DNA of 64,000 nt, taken from positions 1 to 64,000 of the forward strand of contig NZ_BMMD01000022.1 in the NCBI RefSeq assembly GCF_014645655.1. The letters run 5' to 3'. Position numbers and translations under genes: made by a program. The notes under the pieces were generated by a model. The model was not told the origin of the DNA. It searched no databases and was given only the letters and a program-made list of their open reading frames with translations. The DNA comes from Agromyces bauzanensis (lineage in GTDB: Bacteria > Actinomycetota > Actinomycetes > Actinomycetales > Microbacteriaceae). Of the stretch, positions 52,738 through 60,338 are shown piece by piece (position 1 is the first letter of the stretch; each line of letters starts with the position of its first letter).

Positions 52738-54642
52738 CTAGAAGCTCGTCACGAGGTCGCCGAGCACGTCGCGCACCTTCGTCGGGTCCGTGGCGTCGTA
52801 GAAGTGGGCGCCCGTGGCGCTCGAGATCGACTGCAGGGTCGCGACGTCCGCGTCGGCCCCGTAGGCGAGGGTGAAGACGAGCACCGGGGTGTCGTGGTGG
52901 AGCGCCCCGAGGTTCGCGAGCATCTGCGGCGCGTCGATCGTGGGGCTGAATGTCTCGTTCTTGCCGTCGCTCAGCAGCACGACCGCGTTGATGCGATCGG
53001 GGTTCCAGTCGGCGGCACGCTGGCGTGTGAACTCGTCGACGGCCGCGTACAGGGGCGTGAACTCCACGGGCCGAAGGGCGCCGAGGGCCTTGAGGAAGTC
53101 GGGACGCGTGTCGCCGATGTCGGCGACGGGGCTCACGAGCCCGGGGCTGATGGGGCCGTCGTCGACTGCAGAGAACGCCGCCAGGCCCACTTCGTCGCCG
53201 GCCGTGAAATGGCCGAGCGCCTGCGTGATGGCATCCTTCGCCGCGGCGAGCTTCGAAGCGCCCGTCGTGATCGGCTCCTCCATCGAGCCCGACACGTCGA
53301 CGAGGAACAGCACCGCCGCGCGCTTGCGAACCTCGGGGAAGGCCTCGTGCGTCGCCCGGATCACCTTGGTACCGGGGAACGGCAGTGCGCCGGAGAGGTC
53401 GTCCGCGAGGCGGCCCACCTCGGCGACCAGCGGGTCGAACGCGCGGTTGAGGTCGCGGTAGCCGGATTCGCGCACGATCTGCTGGCCCTGCTTGGTGCCG
53501 GTGAAGCGCAGGAAATCCTCGCCGGCGGCGGTCTCGGCCTCGTCGACCCACGACCCGGCGAGCACGACGGCGGGGTTGTCGGCGACGAAGAATCCGTCGC
53601 TGGGGTAGATGGGCACGAGCTGCTCCGCGGGCGGCTCGCTCGCCACCCGGGTGAGGCCGTCGCGGCTGGTGACCCCGCGGTTGTAGTCCCACACGGACTT
53701 CTCGTCGACGATCACCGCCGAGAGGAAGTCGGCGACCGACCCCTTGTCCTCCGACTGGCGGGCGTGCCAGAGGAAGTGCTCGGGCGTCGCCATGTAGTGA
53801 CTGGTCGAGAGCTCGTGCTGCCTGACCTCCTCGGTCACGCCGTCGTCGCGGATCTGCTCGACCGTCAGCTCGGCAATGGAGCCCGCGGCGGAACCATAGG
53901 AGGCGAGCAGCGCCGCCTCGCCGGAGGAGGCGATGAGCGGACTCGTCTTCCCCAGCTTGAACTCGCCCCACTCGGGATGGCCGAGGTCGTTCCAGGCCTC
54001 CGAGTCCTCGGCGGCGGCGAAGACGTCGCTCCAGCTGGGGCGCTCCTCGTCCCAGCCGATGGCGGCCGCGAGCGCCGCGGGCATGGCGAGCACGATGTCG
54101 GATGACCCGATGCTGGTGCCCTCCGCGGGCACGTTCACGCCGCCGCCCAGCGTGCGCGCGGTGGCGAGCCACGAGCTGGCATCGGGGATCCAGACGACGG
54201 GACGCTGGTCGGCGGGCAGCTCGGGGAAGCCGCCGGCCGCGTCCTCGGCGGCGAGGCCCGACTTGTCCGTCGTCGCGACGACCGTCACGCAGCTGCCGTC
54301 GATGTCGCGTGGCTGGGCGTTGTACCCCTCGACCAGCCGCGAGACCATCTCGAAGTTCTCGAGCGACGAGAGCACCGTCACCGTCGTGCACGGTTGGGCG
54401 CCGGCAGCCGCGGCCGGCTCGTCCTCGGGGAAGACGACGGGCTCCGCCGCCGCGGTCGTCTCGGGCGCGTCCTGCGCGTCGACCGACGGATCCTGGCCGT
54501 TCATGATGACCGCGGCGACGGCGCCACCGGTGGCGATGAGCACGAGCGCGATACCGGCGGCGATCGCAAGGGCGGTGCGGCGCCGGCGTACCCGACGAAG
54601 CCGGCGCCGTTCGCGCCGCGGTCCGGATGCGTCGGCGCTCAT
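52738..54642 (-). CDS. Solute-binding/VWA-domain membrane-anchored protein
   Basis: The 634-residue protein begins with an Arg-rich cytoplasmic tail and one membrane helix (about residues 24-46), so the rest lies outside the cell. Residues about 80-380 resemble a bacterial extracellular solute-binding fold (TVTVLSSLENFEMVSRLVEGYNA). From about 430 a VWA domain follows with the metal site LVDVSGSMEEP (DxSxS) and VVLLSDGKNE. This two-part layout occurs in actinobacterial surface proteins, possibly linked to adhesion or ligand binding, but the ligand is unknown. It is preceded by a 32-residue ORF whose stop overlaps its start. Confidence 0.82.
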   Translation of the reverse strand: MSADASGPRRERRRLRRVRRRRTALAIAAGIALVLIATGGAVAAVIMNGQDPSVDAQDAPETTAAAEPVVFPEDEPAAAAGAQPCTTVTVLSSLENFEMVSRLVEGYNAQPRDIDGSCVTVVATTDKSGLAAEDAAGGFPELPADQRPVVWIPDASSWLATARTLGGGVNVPAEGTSIGSSDIVLAMPAALAAAIGWDEERPSWSDVFAAAEDSEAWNDLGHPEWGEFKLGKTSPLIASSGEAALLASYGSAAGSIAELTVEQIRDDGVTEEVRQHELSTSHYMATPEHFLWHARQSEDKGSVADFLSAVIVDEKSVWDYNRGVTSRDGLTRVASEPPAEQLVPIYPSDGFFVADNPAVVLAGSWVDEAETAAGEDFLRFTGTKQGQQIVRESGYRDLNRAFDPLVAEVGRLADDLSGALPFPGTKVIRATHEAFPEVRKRAAVLFLVDVSGSMEEPITTGASKLAAAKDAITQALGHFTAGDEVGLAAFSAVDDGPISPGLVSPVADIGDTRPDFLKALGALRPVEFTPLYAAVDEFTRQRAADWNPDRINAVVLLSDGKNETFSPTIDAPQMLANLGALHHDTPVLVFTLAYGADADVATLQSISSATGAHFYDATDPTKVRDVLGDLVTSF

Positions 54643-54737
54643 GCGATCGCCCCCGGGTTCGGTCGATCGCCGTGGGCACTGCCGTGGTCACGGAATGCAC
54701 CCCGCTTCGGGGCGTCGGTCACGAGAGCGTCGGACAT
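54639..54737 (-). CDS. Short upstream ORF coupled to the VWA gene
   Basis: The 32-residue frame begins MSDALVTDAPKRGAF. A GAGGA ribosome site lies 7 bases before its ATG, and its TGA overlaps the ATG of the VWA gene as ATGA. The peptide is not like a known family. It may be a leader that sets the translation level of the large gene. Confidence 0.45.
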   Translation of the reverse strand: MSDALVTDAPKRGAFRDHGSAHGDRPNPGAIA

Positions 54738-54832
54738 CGAGTCGTCCTCGGGTGTGGTACGGGGGACGAAGGCGAGCATATATCGAGATTCTGGGAGGGC
54801 CCAGTGTGCCTGTGGAGAACGGTCGGCCCGTG

Positions 54833-55381
54833 TCACGTGGTGGAGTTCAGCATTCCGATGGTGACCGCGGTCCACCAGGCGAGCTGCGAGACCACGGCGG
54901 TCGCGATGAACCGGATGCGCGCTCGACGAGGCAGGGCACGGAAGCGCATCTTGCGCGGGAACCGGCCGAGATAGGCCGTCCACTGGGTGAGTGCGACGCC
55001 GTTGAGTGAGACGACCAGCACGGCCAAGAGCTTCACGATGGTCGTCGGCGCTTCCAGGTCGGGCTGGAGCAGGGCGCCCGAGGCGAGCAGGCCGATGAGC
55101 CCCGCCCAGATCGGCGGTTTCAGGGTGACGTCGACCTGCCGCAGGTCGCGGACCGTCCGCCACTCGGTGGCCCAGAGCAGGGCGTGCCACTCGACCATCA
55201 GGACCGCGCCGAGTCCGACGACGAGGGACGCGAGGTGGACGAAGAGCGCCGTCGTGTGGAGCCACGGCGGCGGAGCGAGGAGCGTGCTCACCCAGATGGT
55301 CGCCGCCCAGCCGCCCGTGATGAGGACATATCCGACCGCGCGCCGGCGTTGTTGCCGGCGCTGCTTCACCTTGAGGGTCAT
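54833..55381 (-). CDS. Membrane protein of unknown function, four helices
   Basis: The 182-residue protein has a basic N-terminus rich in Arg/Gln and four membrane helices: about residues 18-38, 43-65, 90-108 and 110-132, with a possible fifth near the end. The conserved-looking stretch VEWHALLWATEWRT followed by LKPPIWAGLIG recalls CopD/DUF2269-like membrane proteins, but the match is weak. ATG at 55381 is used; a GTG two codons upstream is also possible. It stands alone between the VWA gene and the deaminase. Confidence 0.65.
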   Translation of the reverse strand: MTLKVKQRRQQRRRAVGYVLITGGWAATIWVSTLLAPPPWLHTTALFVHLASLVVGLGAVLMVEWHALLWATEWRTVRDLRQVDVTLKPPIWAGLIGLLASGALLQPDLEAPTTIVKLLAVLVVSLNGVALTQWTAYLGRFPRKMRFRALPRRARIRFIATAVVSQLAWWTAVTIGMLNSTT

Positions 55382-55561
55382 GGTCACGGAGCAGCCGTCG
55401 CCCTCCTCCTCGTGTCGTCTCCCCGGGCCTCAGACTACCCGCCCGCGTCCCCCCGTTCGAAGGCCGAGCAGCCGATGTTCGCCAGACGTGTCGCCGCGTC
55501 GACGCGTCCGACTCGCCGGCGCGTCGCGACGCGGCGTGACGGCGGGGGCAGAATGGGGCGC

Positions 55562-56191
55562 ATGGACGCGCCGCTCGCCACCGACTTCTCCGCCTCCCTG
55601 CCCGATTGGCTGGTCGACGACCTCGACGATCTCGCCGAACGGCGACTGGGCTCGACCGAGGAGCGGATGTCGCTCGTGAACGAGCTCGCCGACCGCAACT
55701 GGCGGGCCGGCAACGGCGGCCCGTTCGCGGCCATCGTGGTGGACCGGGCGACCGGCGAGCTGGTCTCCGTCGGCGTCAACGTCGTACTCGCCACGAACCT
55801 GAGCGCGATGCATGCCGAGATGATGGCCCTGAGCCTCGCGCAGCGGCGACTCGGGCAATGGGACCTCGGCGCCGAGGGTGCGGACGTCGAGCTCGTCGTC
55901 AACTGGCGGCCCTGCGTCATGTGCTACGGCGCGACCATGTGGGGGGGCGTGCGCTCGCTCACCATCGCGGGCGAGGGTGCCGAGGTCGAGGAGCTCACGG
56001 GATTCGATGAGGGGCCCATGCCCGACGATTGGGTCGGGGAGTTCGAGCGACGGGGCATCCGGGTATCGGTTGGTGTCGGCCACGATGACGCGATCGACGT
56101 GTTCCGCGCGTTCGGGGCATCCGACGCCGTGGTGTACAACGCGCGGGGAAGCTCGGCGGCCGCGCGCGAGGCATCCACCGGCGAAGGATGA
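55562..56191 (+). CDS. Nucleoside/guanine deaminase of the cytidine-deaminase fold
   Basis: The 209-residue protein has the zinc-binding pair HAEMMAL and PCVMCYGATMW of the CDA superfamily, with the glutamate of HAE as proton shuttle. NGGPFAAIVVD and the length favour a guanine-deaminase-like enzyme (GuaD type) rather than the tRNA-adenosine deaminase TadA, which is shorter. Its N-terminal 30 residues, rich in Leu/Asp, extend beyond the usual domain. It acts in the cytoplasm in base salvage. A G7 tract lies in codons encoding Met-Trp-Gly-Gly. A strong hairpin follows. Confidence 0.82.
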   Translation: MDAPLATDFSASLPDWLVDDLDDLAERRLGSTEERMSLVNELADRNWRAGNGGPFAAIVVDRATGELVSVGVNVVLATNLSAMHAEMMALSLAQRRLGQWDLGAEGADVELVVNWRPCVMCYGATMWGGVRSLTIAGEGAEVEELTGFDEGPMPDDWVGEFERRGIRVSVGVGHDDAIDVFRAFGASDAVVYNARGSSAAAREASTGEG

Positions 56192-56200
56192 ACCAGAGGC

Positions 56201-56234
56201 CGCGGCCCCCGGACCTGTTGGTCCGGCGGCCGCG
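56201..56234. terminator. Bidirectional hairpin terminator
   Basis: Arms of 15 bases at 56201-56215 and 56220-56234 pair with one mismatch around a TGTT loop. It lies between the convergent deaminase and MarR genes and probably serves both. Confidence 0.75.
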
Positions 56235-56243
56235 AGCCGACGC

Positions 56244-56891
56244 TCATGCGCCTCTGCGGTGGTGCTCGCCTCCGTCGTGGTCATCGCCGTCGTGCAGGTG
56301 CACGTGGACGTGCACGTCCTGCTGGGCGGCGTAGTGACCGCGGTGGTGCCAAGGGCCGAAGCCATCGCGGGGGCCGAAGCCCTCGCGCATCGCGAAGCCG
56401 TGCATCGGCATGCCGTGGTGGCGATGACCGAATCGGCGGCCGCCGCGGCGCCCACGGGGGAGCGACTGGGACTCGTCCCAGCCGAGTTCGCGGGCGATGG
56501 CCTCGAGGCTCCGCAACGTCGTCGCGAAGTCCTCGGGTGAGACGGCGCCGGCGACGCGCTCGCGGAGTGCGCTCACCTGCGACTCGAGCCGGCCGCGGGC
56601 CTCGCGCCCCGCCTCGGTGATCTCCGGCGGGAAGCCGGCGACCCACCCGCGCTCCACCAGACGGTGCAGCGCGTGCGGCTTGGCGTGCAGTCGCTCGGCG
56701 AGGTGCTCGTCGCGCGCCGTTCCGGCGAGGAGGTTCAGCATCTGCCAGTCGCGGCGGGTGATGCCGTCGTCGGCGAAGAGCGCCTCGATCTCCTCGGAGA
56801 TGCGGCGGTCGACGAGTTTCAGCCAGAAGCCGAGCGGTCGGTGCTCGGGCTCACCGGGGGCGGTCTGAGCGGTGTCGGTGTCGGTGTTCAT
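56244..56891 (-). CDS. MarR-family regulator with His-rich C-terminal tail
   Basis: The 215-residue protein has a MarR-type winged helix at about residues 25-115 (GITRRDWQMLNLLAGT, LHRLVERGWVAG, ITEAGREAR). From about residue 148 it has a long low-complexity tail rich in His, Gly, Arg and Asp (GHRHHGMPMHG, VHVHVHLHDGDDHDGGEHH). Such tails can bind divalent metals such as Ni, Zn or Cu. It is divergent from a second MarR gene that also carries a His-rich stretch. The shared gap has palindromic sites. Target genes are unknown. Confidence 0.82.
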   Translation of the reverse strand: MNTDTDTAQTAPGEPEHRPLGFWLKLVDRRISEEIEALFADDGITRRDWQMLNLLAGTARDEHLAERLHAKPHALHRLVERGWVAGFPPEITEAGREARGRLESQVSALRERVAGAVSPEDFATTLRSLEAIARELGWDESQSLPRGRRGGRRFGHRHHGMPMHGFAMREGFGPRDGFGPWHHRGHYAAQQDVHVHVHLHDGDDHDGGEHHRRGA

Positions 56892-56953
56892 GTGGTGTTC
56901 CCTTCTCGGTGCGCCGTTCGGGCGCCCGGCGCGCGGTGCGCGTCTTCATTTGT

Positions 56954-56975
56954 ATGTCAAGTGACATGTACATGT
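56954..56975. promoter_or_regulatory. Palindromic operator region between two MarR genes
   Basis: ATGTCA-AG-TGACAT (56954-56967) is a perfect inverted repeat, and it overlaps the perfect palindrome ACATGTACATGT (56964-56975). A further TATGACATA follows. The AT-rich block ends at the second gene's ATG, and TACTAT at 56975-56980 may be a -10 for a leaderless transcript. Both regulators could bind here. Confidence 0.65.
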
Positions 56976-56987
56976 ACTATGACATAT

Positions 56988-57605
56988 ATGAATCCATCCC
57001 GTCGAGGCGGACCCGGCGAACCCACAGGTCCGGCCGGGTCCGATCGATCGCCCGCCGACCCGATCGTGGCGATCGAGGCGGCACTCGGCGCGCTGCGAGG
57101 CCGAGGGTCGAACGGCCCGTTCGGATGGGGCCCTGGCGGCGGACCCTTCGGCTGGGGGCCCGGCGGCCCGGGGGCGGGGCATCGGCACGGCGGCGCCGGC
57201 GGCCCGTTCGGTGCGCATTCCCACCGGGATCACGGGGGACCGAACCGGCACGGCGGCCCCGGTGGTCGGGGCGGTCACGCCGCGATCCGGCTGCTCATGG
57301 TGCTCGCGGATCACGGTCCGAGCTCGGTGACCGATCTCGCCGCGGCGATCGGCGTCGATCAGCCGCGGGCGAGCCGGCTCGTGCAGGCCGCGGCCGATGC
57401 CGGCCACGTGCGACGCGACGTCGATCCGAGCGACGCCAGGCGGAGCATCCTCGTCATCACCGATGCCGGTCGCACGGCGCTCTCGTCGCTGCTCGATCAC
57501 CGACGCGGGGCCGTCGAGCGCGCCCTCGCCGACTTCTCGCCCGATGAGCGCCGACAGTTCGCCACCCTGCTCACCCGGTTCACGGAGGCCTGGCGGCGCG
57601 GCTGA
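56988..57605 (+). CDS. MarR-family regulator with Gly/His-rich N-terminal region
   Basis: The 205-residue protein has a low-complexity segment at about residues 40-98 (GPFGWGPGGGPFGWGPGG, then HRHGGAGGPFGAHSHRDHGG), followed by a MarR winged helix: IRLLMVLADHGPSSVTDLA, VDQPRASRLVQAAADAGHVRR and DARRSILVITDAGRTAL. The His-rich stretch precedes the DNA-binding domain here, while in the divergent neighbour it follows it. No ribosome site is seen before the ATG at 56988, which suggests a leaderless mRNA. It ends convergently with the UMF1-like MFS gene. Confidence 0.84.
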   Translation: MNPSRRGGPGEPTGPAGSDRSPADPIVAIEAALGALRGRGSNGPFGWGPGGGPFGWGPGGPGAGHRHGGAGGPFGAHSHRDHGGPNRHGGPGGRGGHAAIRLLMVLADHGPSSVTDLAAAIGVDQPRASRLVQAAADAGHVRRDVDPSDARRSILVITDAGRTALSSLLDHRRGAVERALADFSPDERRQFATLLTRFTEAWRRG

Positions 57606-57644
57606 GCCGGCCGCCGACCCGTCGGGCGTGGCCCGACCGGCTCA
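57603..57644. terminator. Hairpin shared by two convergent genes
   Basis: Arms TGAGCCGG (57603-57610) and CCGGCTCA (57637-57644) contain the stop codons of the MarR and MFS genes. An inner hairpin GTCGGGC (57621-57627), GTG, GCCCGAC (57631-57637) lies within. A compact terminator for both strands. Confidence 0.6.
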
Positions 57645-59042
57645 GGCGTGCTCGGCCGGTGCCTTGACGAACAGCATGAGCACGAGACCGGCCGCGAGCA
57701 CGATCATGATGCCGAGGATGCCCCAGTACGTCGCCCCGAACGCCAGGATGAACGTCGACCACAGGAGCGGCGAGAGGAAGCTCGCCGCCCGTCCGGTGGT
57801 CGCGTAGAGGCCGAAGATCTCGCTCTCGCGGCCCGCCGGCGTGACCCGGGCGAGGAACGAGCGCGACGCCGCCTGCGCCGGGCCCACGAACAACGTGAGC
57901 ACCAGGCCGAAGATCCAGAACACGAGCTTGCCCGTGTCGTGGAGGAAGAACACCGCGAGCCCGGCGATGAGCAGGCCCGACAGCGAGAAGATGATCACGG
58001 CGCGCGCACCGAACCGATCGTCGAAGCGTCCGGCGAGAATCGTCGAGAGCCCCGCGATGAGGTTCGCGGCGATGCCGAAGATCAGCACCTCGTTCTGCGT
58101 GAAGCGGAACGCCACGGCCGCGATGACCGCGCCGAACGCGAACACGCCGGCCAGCCCGTCGCGGAAGACGGCGCTCGCGAGCAGGAACCAGAACGTCGGG
58201 CGCGAACCGCGCCAGAGCGCGACGACGTCCTTGACGAGCACGACGTACCCGCGGAAGAACGACACTCGCTCGCGTCGGGGCGCCGGCGGCGCCCCGGGAA
58301 CGTACGCGAACACGGGCCAGGCGAAGAGGATCGTCCAGACGGCGCAGCCGACGGCGATCACACGGAAGGCGAGGCCGTTGTCGGTGGGCATGCCCCACCA
58401 CTCGAACGTGGTGGCGACGACGACCAGCACGAGCGCGACGATGCCGCCGATGTACCCGAGGCCCCAGCCGAGCCCCGAGACCTTGCCGACCGTGCGCGGA
58501 GTCGAGACCTGCACGAGCATCGCGTTGTAGTTCACGCCCGCGATCTCGCTGAACACGGTTCCCGCGGCGATGAGCGAGACGCCGAGCACGAAGTACTGGG
58601 GCGAGCCCTGCACGAAGAACAGCGCGAACATGCACGCCACGAGCGCGATGGTCGCTCCGCCCAGCCAGAGCTTGCGGCGGCCCGCGATGTCGGCCCGCTG
58701 ACCCAGCACCGGCGCGAGCACCGCGATGAGGATGCCCGCGATGGTGATCGCCCACCCGAGACCGCTCGCGAGGTCCGCGAGGGCCGCCTCGCGCGCCGGG
58801 TCGCCCTCGTCGAGCGCCGCGACCGCCGGGTCGAGGAACGTGTCGCTCGTCAGGTAGAGCGCCGTGAACACGAACGTGAGGATGACCGAGTTGAACGGCT
58901 GCGTCGCCCAGTCCCACAACGCCCACGAGATCACCTGCCGTCGCGGGATCCGTCGCCCCTCCTGCAACTGGAGGCCCATGACGCCGATGGCGCCGCTGTT
59001 CGCGGTGGCGGGCGGGGCCGGCTGTTCGGGGGGAAGGGTCAT
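57642..59042 (-). CDS. MFS transporter of the UMF1 type
   Basis: The 466-residue protein has twelve membrane helices and the UMF1 opening ISWALWDWATQPFNSVILTFVF, with the DWA-x-QPF motif. LGQRADIAGRRKLWL is the MFS loop 2-3 and RFDDRFGARAVI the second-half equivalent. ALYLTSDTFLDP lies in the first outer loop. In eukaryotes the family includes Atg22 vacuolar amino-acid exporters; bacterial members are uncharacterised or expected to move amino acids. ATG at 59042 is used. Confidence 0.87.
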   Translation of the reverse strand: MTLPPEQPAPPATANSGAIGVMGLQLQEGRRIPRRQVISWALWDWATQPFNSVILTFVFTALYLTSDTFLDPAVAALDEGDPAREAALADLASGLGWAITIAGILIAVLAPVLGQRADIAGRRKLWLGGATIALVACMFALFFVQGSPQYFVLGVSLIAAGTVFSEIAGVNYNAMLVQVSTPRTVGKVSGLGWGLGYIGGIVALVLVVVATTFEWWGMPTDNGLAFRVIAVGCAVWTILFAWPVFAYVPGAPPAPRRERVSFFRGYVVLVKDVVALWRGSRPTFWFLLASAVFRDGLAGVFAFGAVIAAVAFRFTQNEVLIFGIAANLIAGLSTILAGRFDDRFGARAVIIFSLSGLLIAGLAVFFLHDTGKLVFWIFGLVLTLFVGPAQAASRSFLARVTPAGRESEIFGLYATTGRAASFLSPLLWSTFILAFGATYWGILGIMIVLAAGLVLMLFVKAPAEHA

Positions 59043-59202
59043 GACGGAAGCCTCGTTCGCTCGGGTGAACGGGAGGTGACGGGGCGTGGTCGGCCCGGCA
59101 TCCCGGGTGATCTGCGCTGATCTTCGTGCACTGTAACGCCCGCGGATGCCTCGGTGCGAGTGGCGCGGCGATCGGCTCGCGCCGCGGCATCCGCTCATCC
59201 CT

Positions 59203-60099
59203 TCAGAACCCGACCTCGCCCACGAGCTCGCTGAACAGCTCCTCGGCGTCGCACTCGAGGCGCTGCCTCGTGAACCACTCGCACACGTTGACGCAGTCGC
59301 GGTGCAGCAGGTCGAAGCCCTGCGGATTCGACACGAGGTCGACGACCTGCGGCAGGTCGATCGCGACGACGCGCCCGTGGTGCACGAGCAGGTTGTACGG
59401 CGAGAGATCGCCGTGCGCGAGTCCCGCCCGTGCGAGCACGTGCATGAAGTCCGCCACCTGCTGGAACAGGTCGCGCAACAGGTCCCGGCCGGCCCGCACC
59501 TGGGCCAGCCGCGGCGCCGCGACCCGGCCGTCGCCGATGAACTCCATGAGCACCTCGGTGTCGTGCACCTGCACCGGGTACGGTACGGATGCCCCGAGCT
59601 CGGTGAGCCGGCTCAGCGCGTCGAACTCGGCGTAGGCCCACTGCACGCGGGCCACCGATCGACCGAACGAGGTGCCCTTCGCGACGGCGCGCACGTCACG
59701 GCTGCGACGGGTGCCGCGGCCCTCGGTGTAGACGGCCGAGCGATGGAAGTCCGAGTGTTCGCTCGAGCGGTAGCGCTTGGCGGCGAGCAGCACGGCGTTG
59801 CCCGGCACGTCGGCCGGGGCATCCGGAACCGCCCGCTCGATGAGGAAGAGGCTCGCCTCCTTGCCGGTCTTCACGACACCGAGTTCGGTGTCGATGGCGG
59901 CAGCACTGGTCACGAGCCAGTCCGGGCGCGGCTCGGGACCGCGCTCGGTGGGGATGGTCGCCGGCCACGTGGACCAGCGCTGGCCCTCGCCGGGCTCGGC
60001 GGCCTGGAACATGAGGGCGGATGCTTCGACGGGGCTCAGCACGGGTGGCGCGCCGAACGGCGTGGTCGATGGTTCGTCGAGAGACGAGAGGAATTTCAC
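59203..60099 (-). CDS. RIO-type protein kinase
   Basis: The 298-residue protein has the RIO-kinase layout: GVVKTGKEASLFL (flexible loop and ATP site), LLAAKRYR with the catalytic-loop lysine, RVQWAYAEFDALSRL, VLMEFIGDG hinge, LAHGDLSPYNLLVH with the catalytic HGDLSxYN motif, and VVAIDLPQVVD with the metal-binding Asp. The family phosphorylates serine; bacterial substrates are not known. The GTG start at 60099 follows GGAG. A 19-residue ORF precedes it on the same strand. Confidence 0.9.
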   Translation of the reverse strand: MKFLSSLDEPSTTPFGAPPVLSPVEASALMFQAAEPGEGQRWSTWPATIPTERGPEPRPDWLVTSAAAIDTELGVVKTGKEASLFLIERAVPDAPADVPGNAVLLAAKRYRSSEHSDFHRSAVYTEGRGTRRSRDVRAVAKGTSFGRSVARVQWAYAEFDALSRLTELGASVPYPVQVHDTEVLMEFIGDGRVAAPRLAQVRAGRDLLRDLFQQVADFMHVLARAGLAHGDLSPYNLLVHHGRVVAIDLPQVVDLVSNPQGFDLLHRDCVNVCEWFTRQRLECDAEELFSELVGEVGF

Positions 60100-60137
60100 G
60101 GTGGTTCTCCGAGGTCACGGAGGCCACCGACGCGCTG

Positions 60138-60197
60138 TCAGCGGGCGGCCTCACAGGGAAGGGTGTCTGCGATGCGCACGACAAGGACGGTGTTCAT
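60138..60197 (-). CDS. Possible leader peptide of the RIO-kinase gene
   Basis: The 19-residue frame MNTVLVVRIADTLPCEAAR has a strong GGAAGGAGAG site before its ATG, stronger than that of the kinase gene 38 bases later. It is too short to be an enzyme. Its short hydrophobic start and single Cys recall actinobacterial leader peptides that steer downstream translation or transcription. Confidence 0.5.
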   Translation of the reverse strand: MNTVLVVRIADTLPCEAAR

Positions 60198-60338
60198 CGA
60201 TCTCTCCTTCCGATCTCGGGCGGCGGATGCCGCTGGCGGTCCGCAGGCGAGCGTACGCGCGCGTGGTCGCCGTGTCCAGAGCCGGGCCTGGGGACGTTGG
60301 TCCTATCCGCGGGACCGCCGCGTGTGGTTGGGTGAGCC

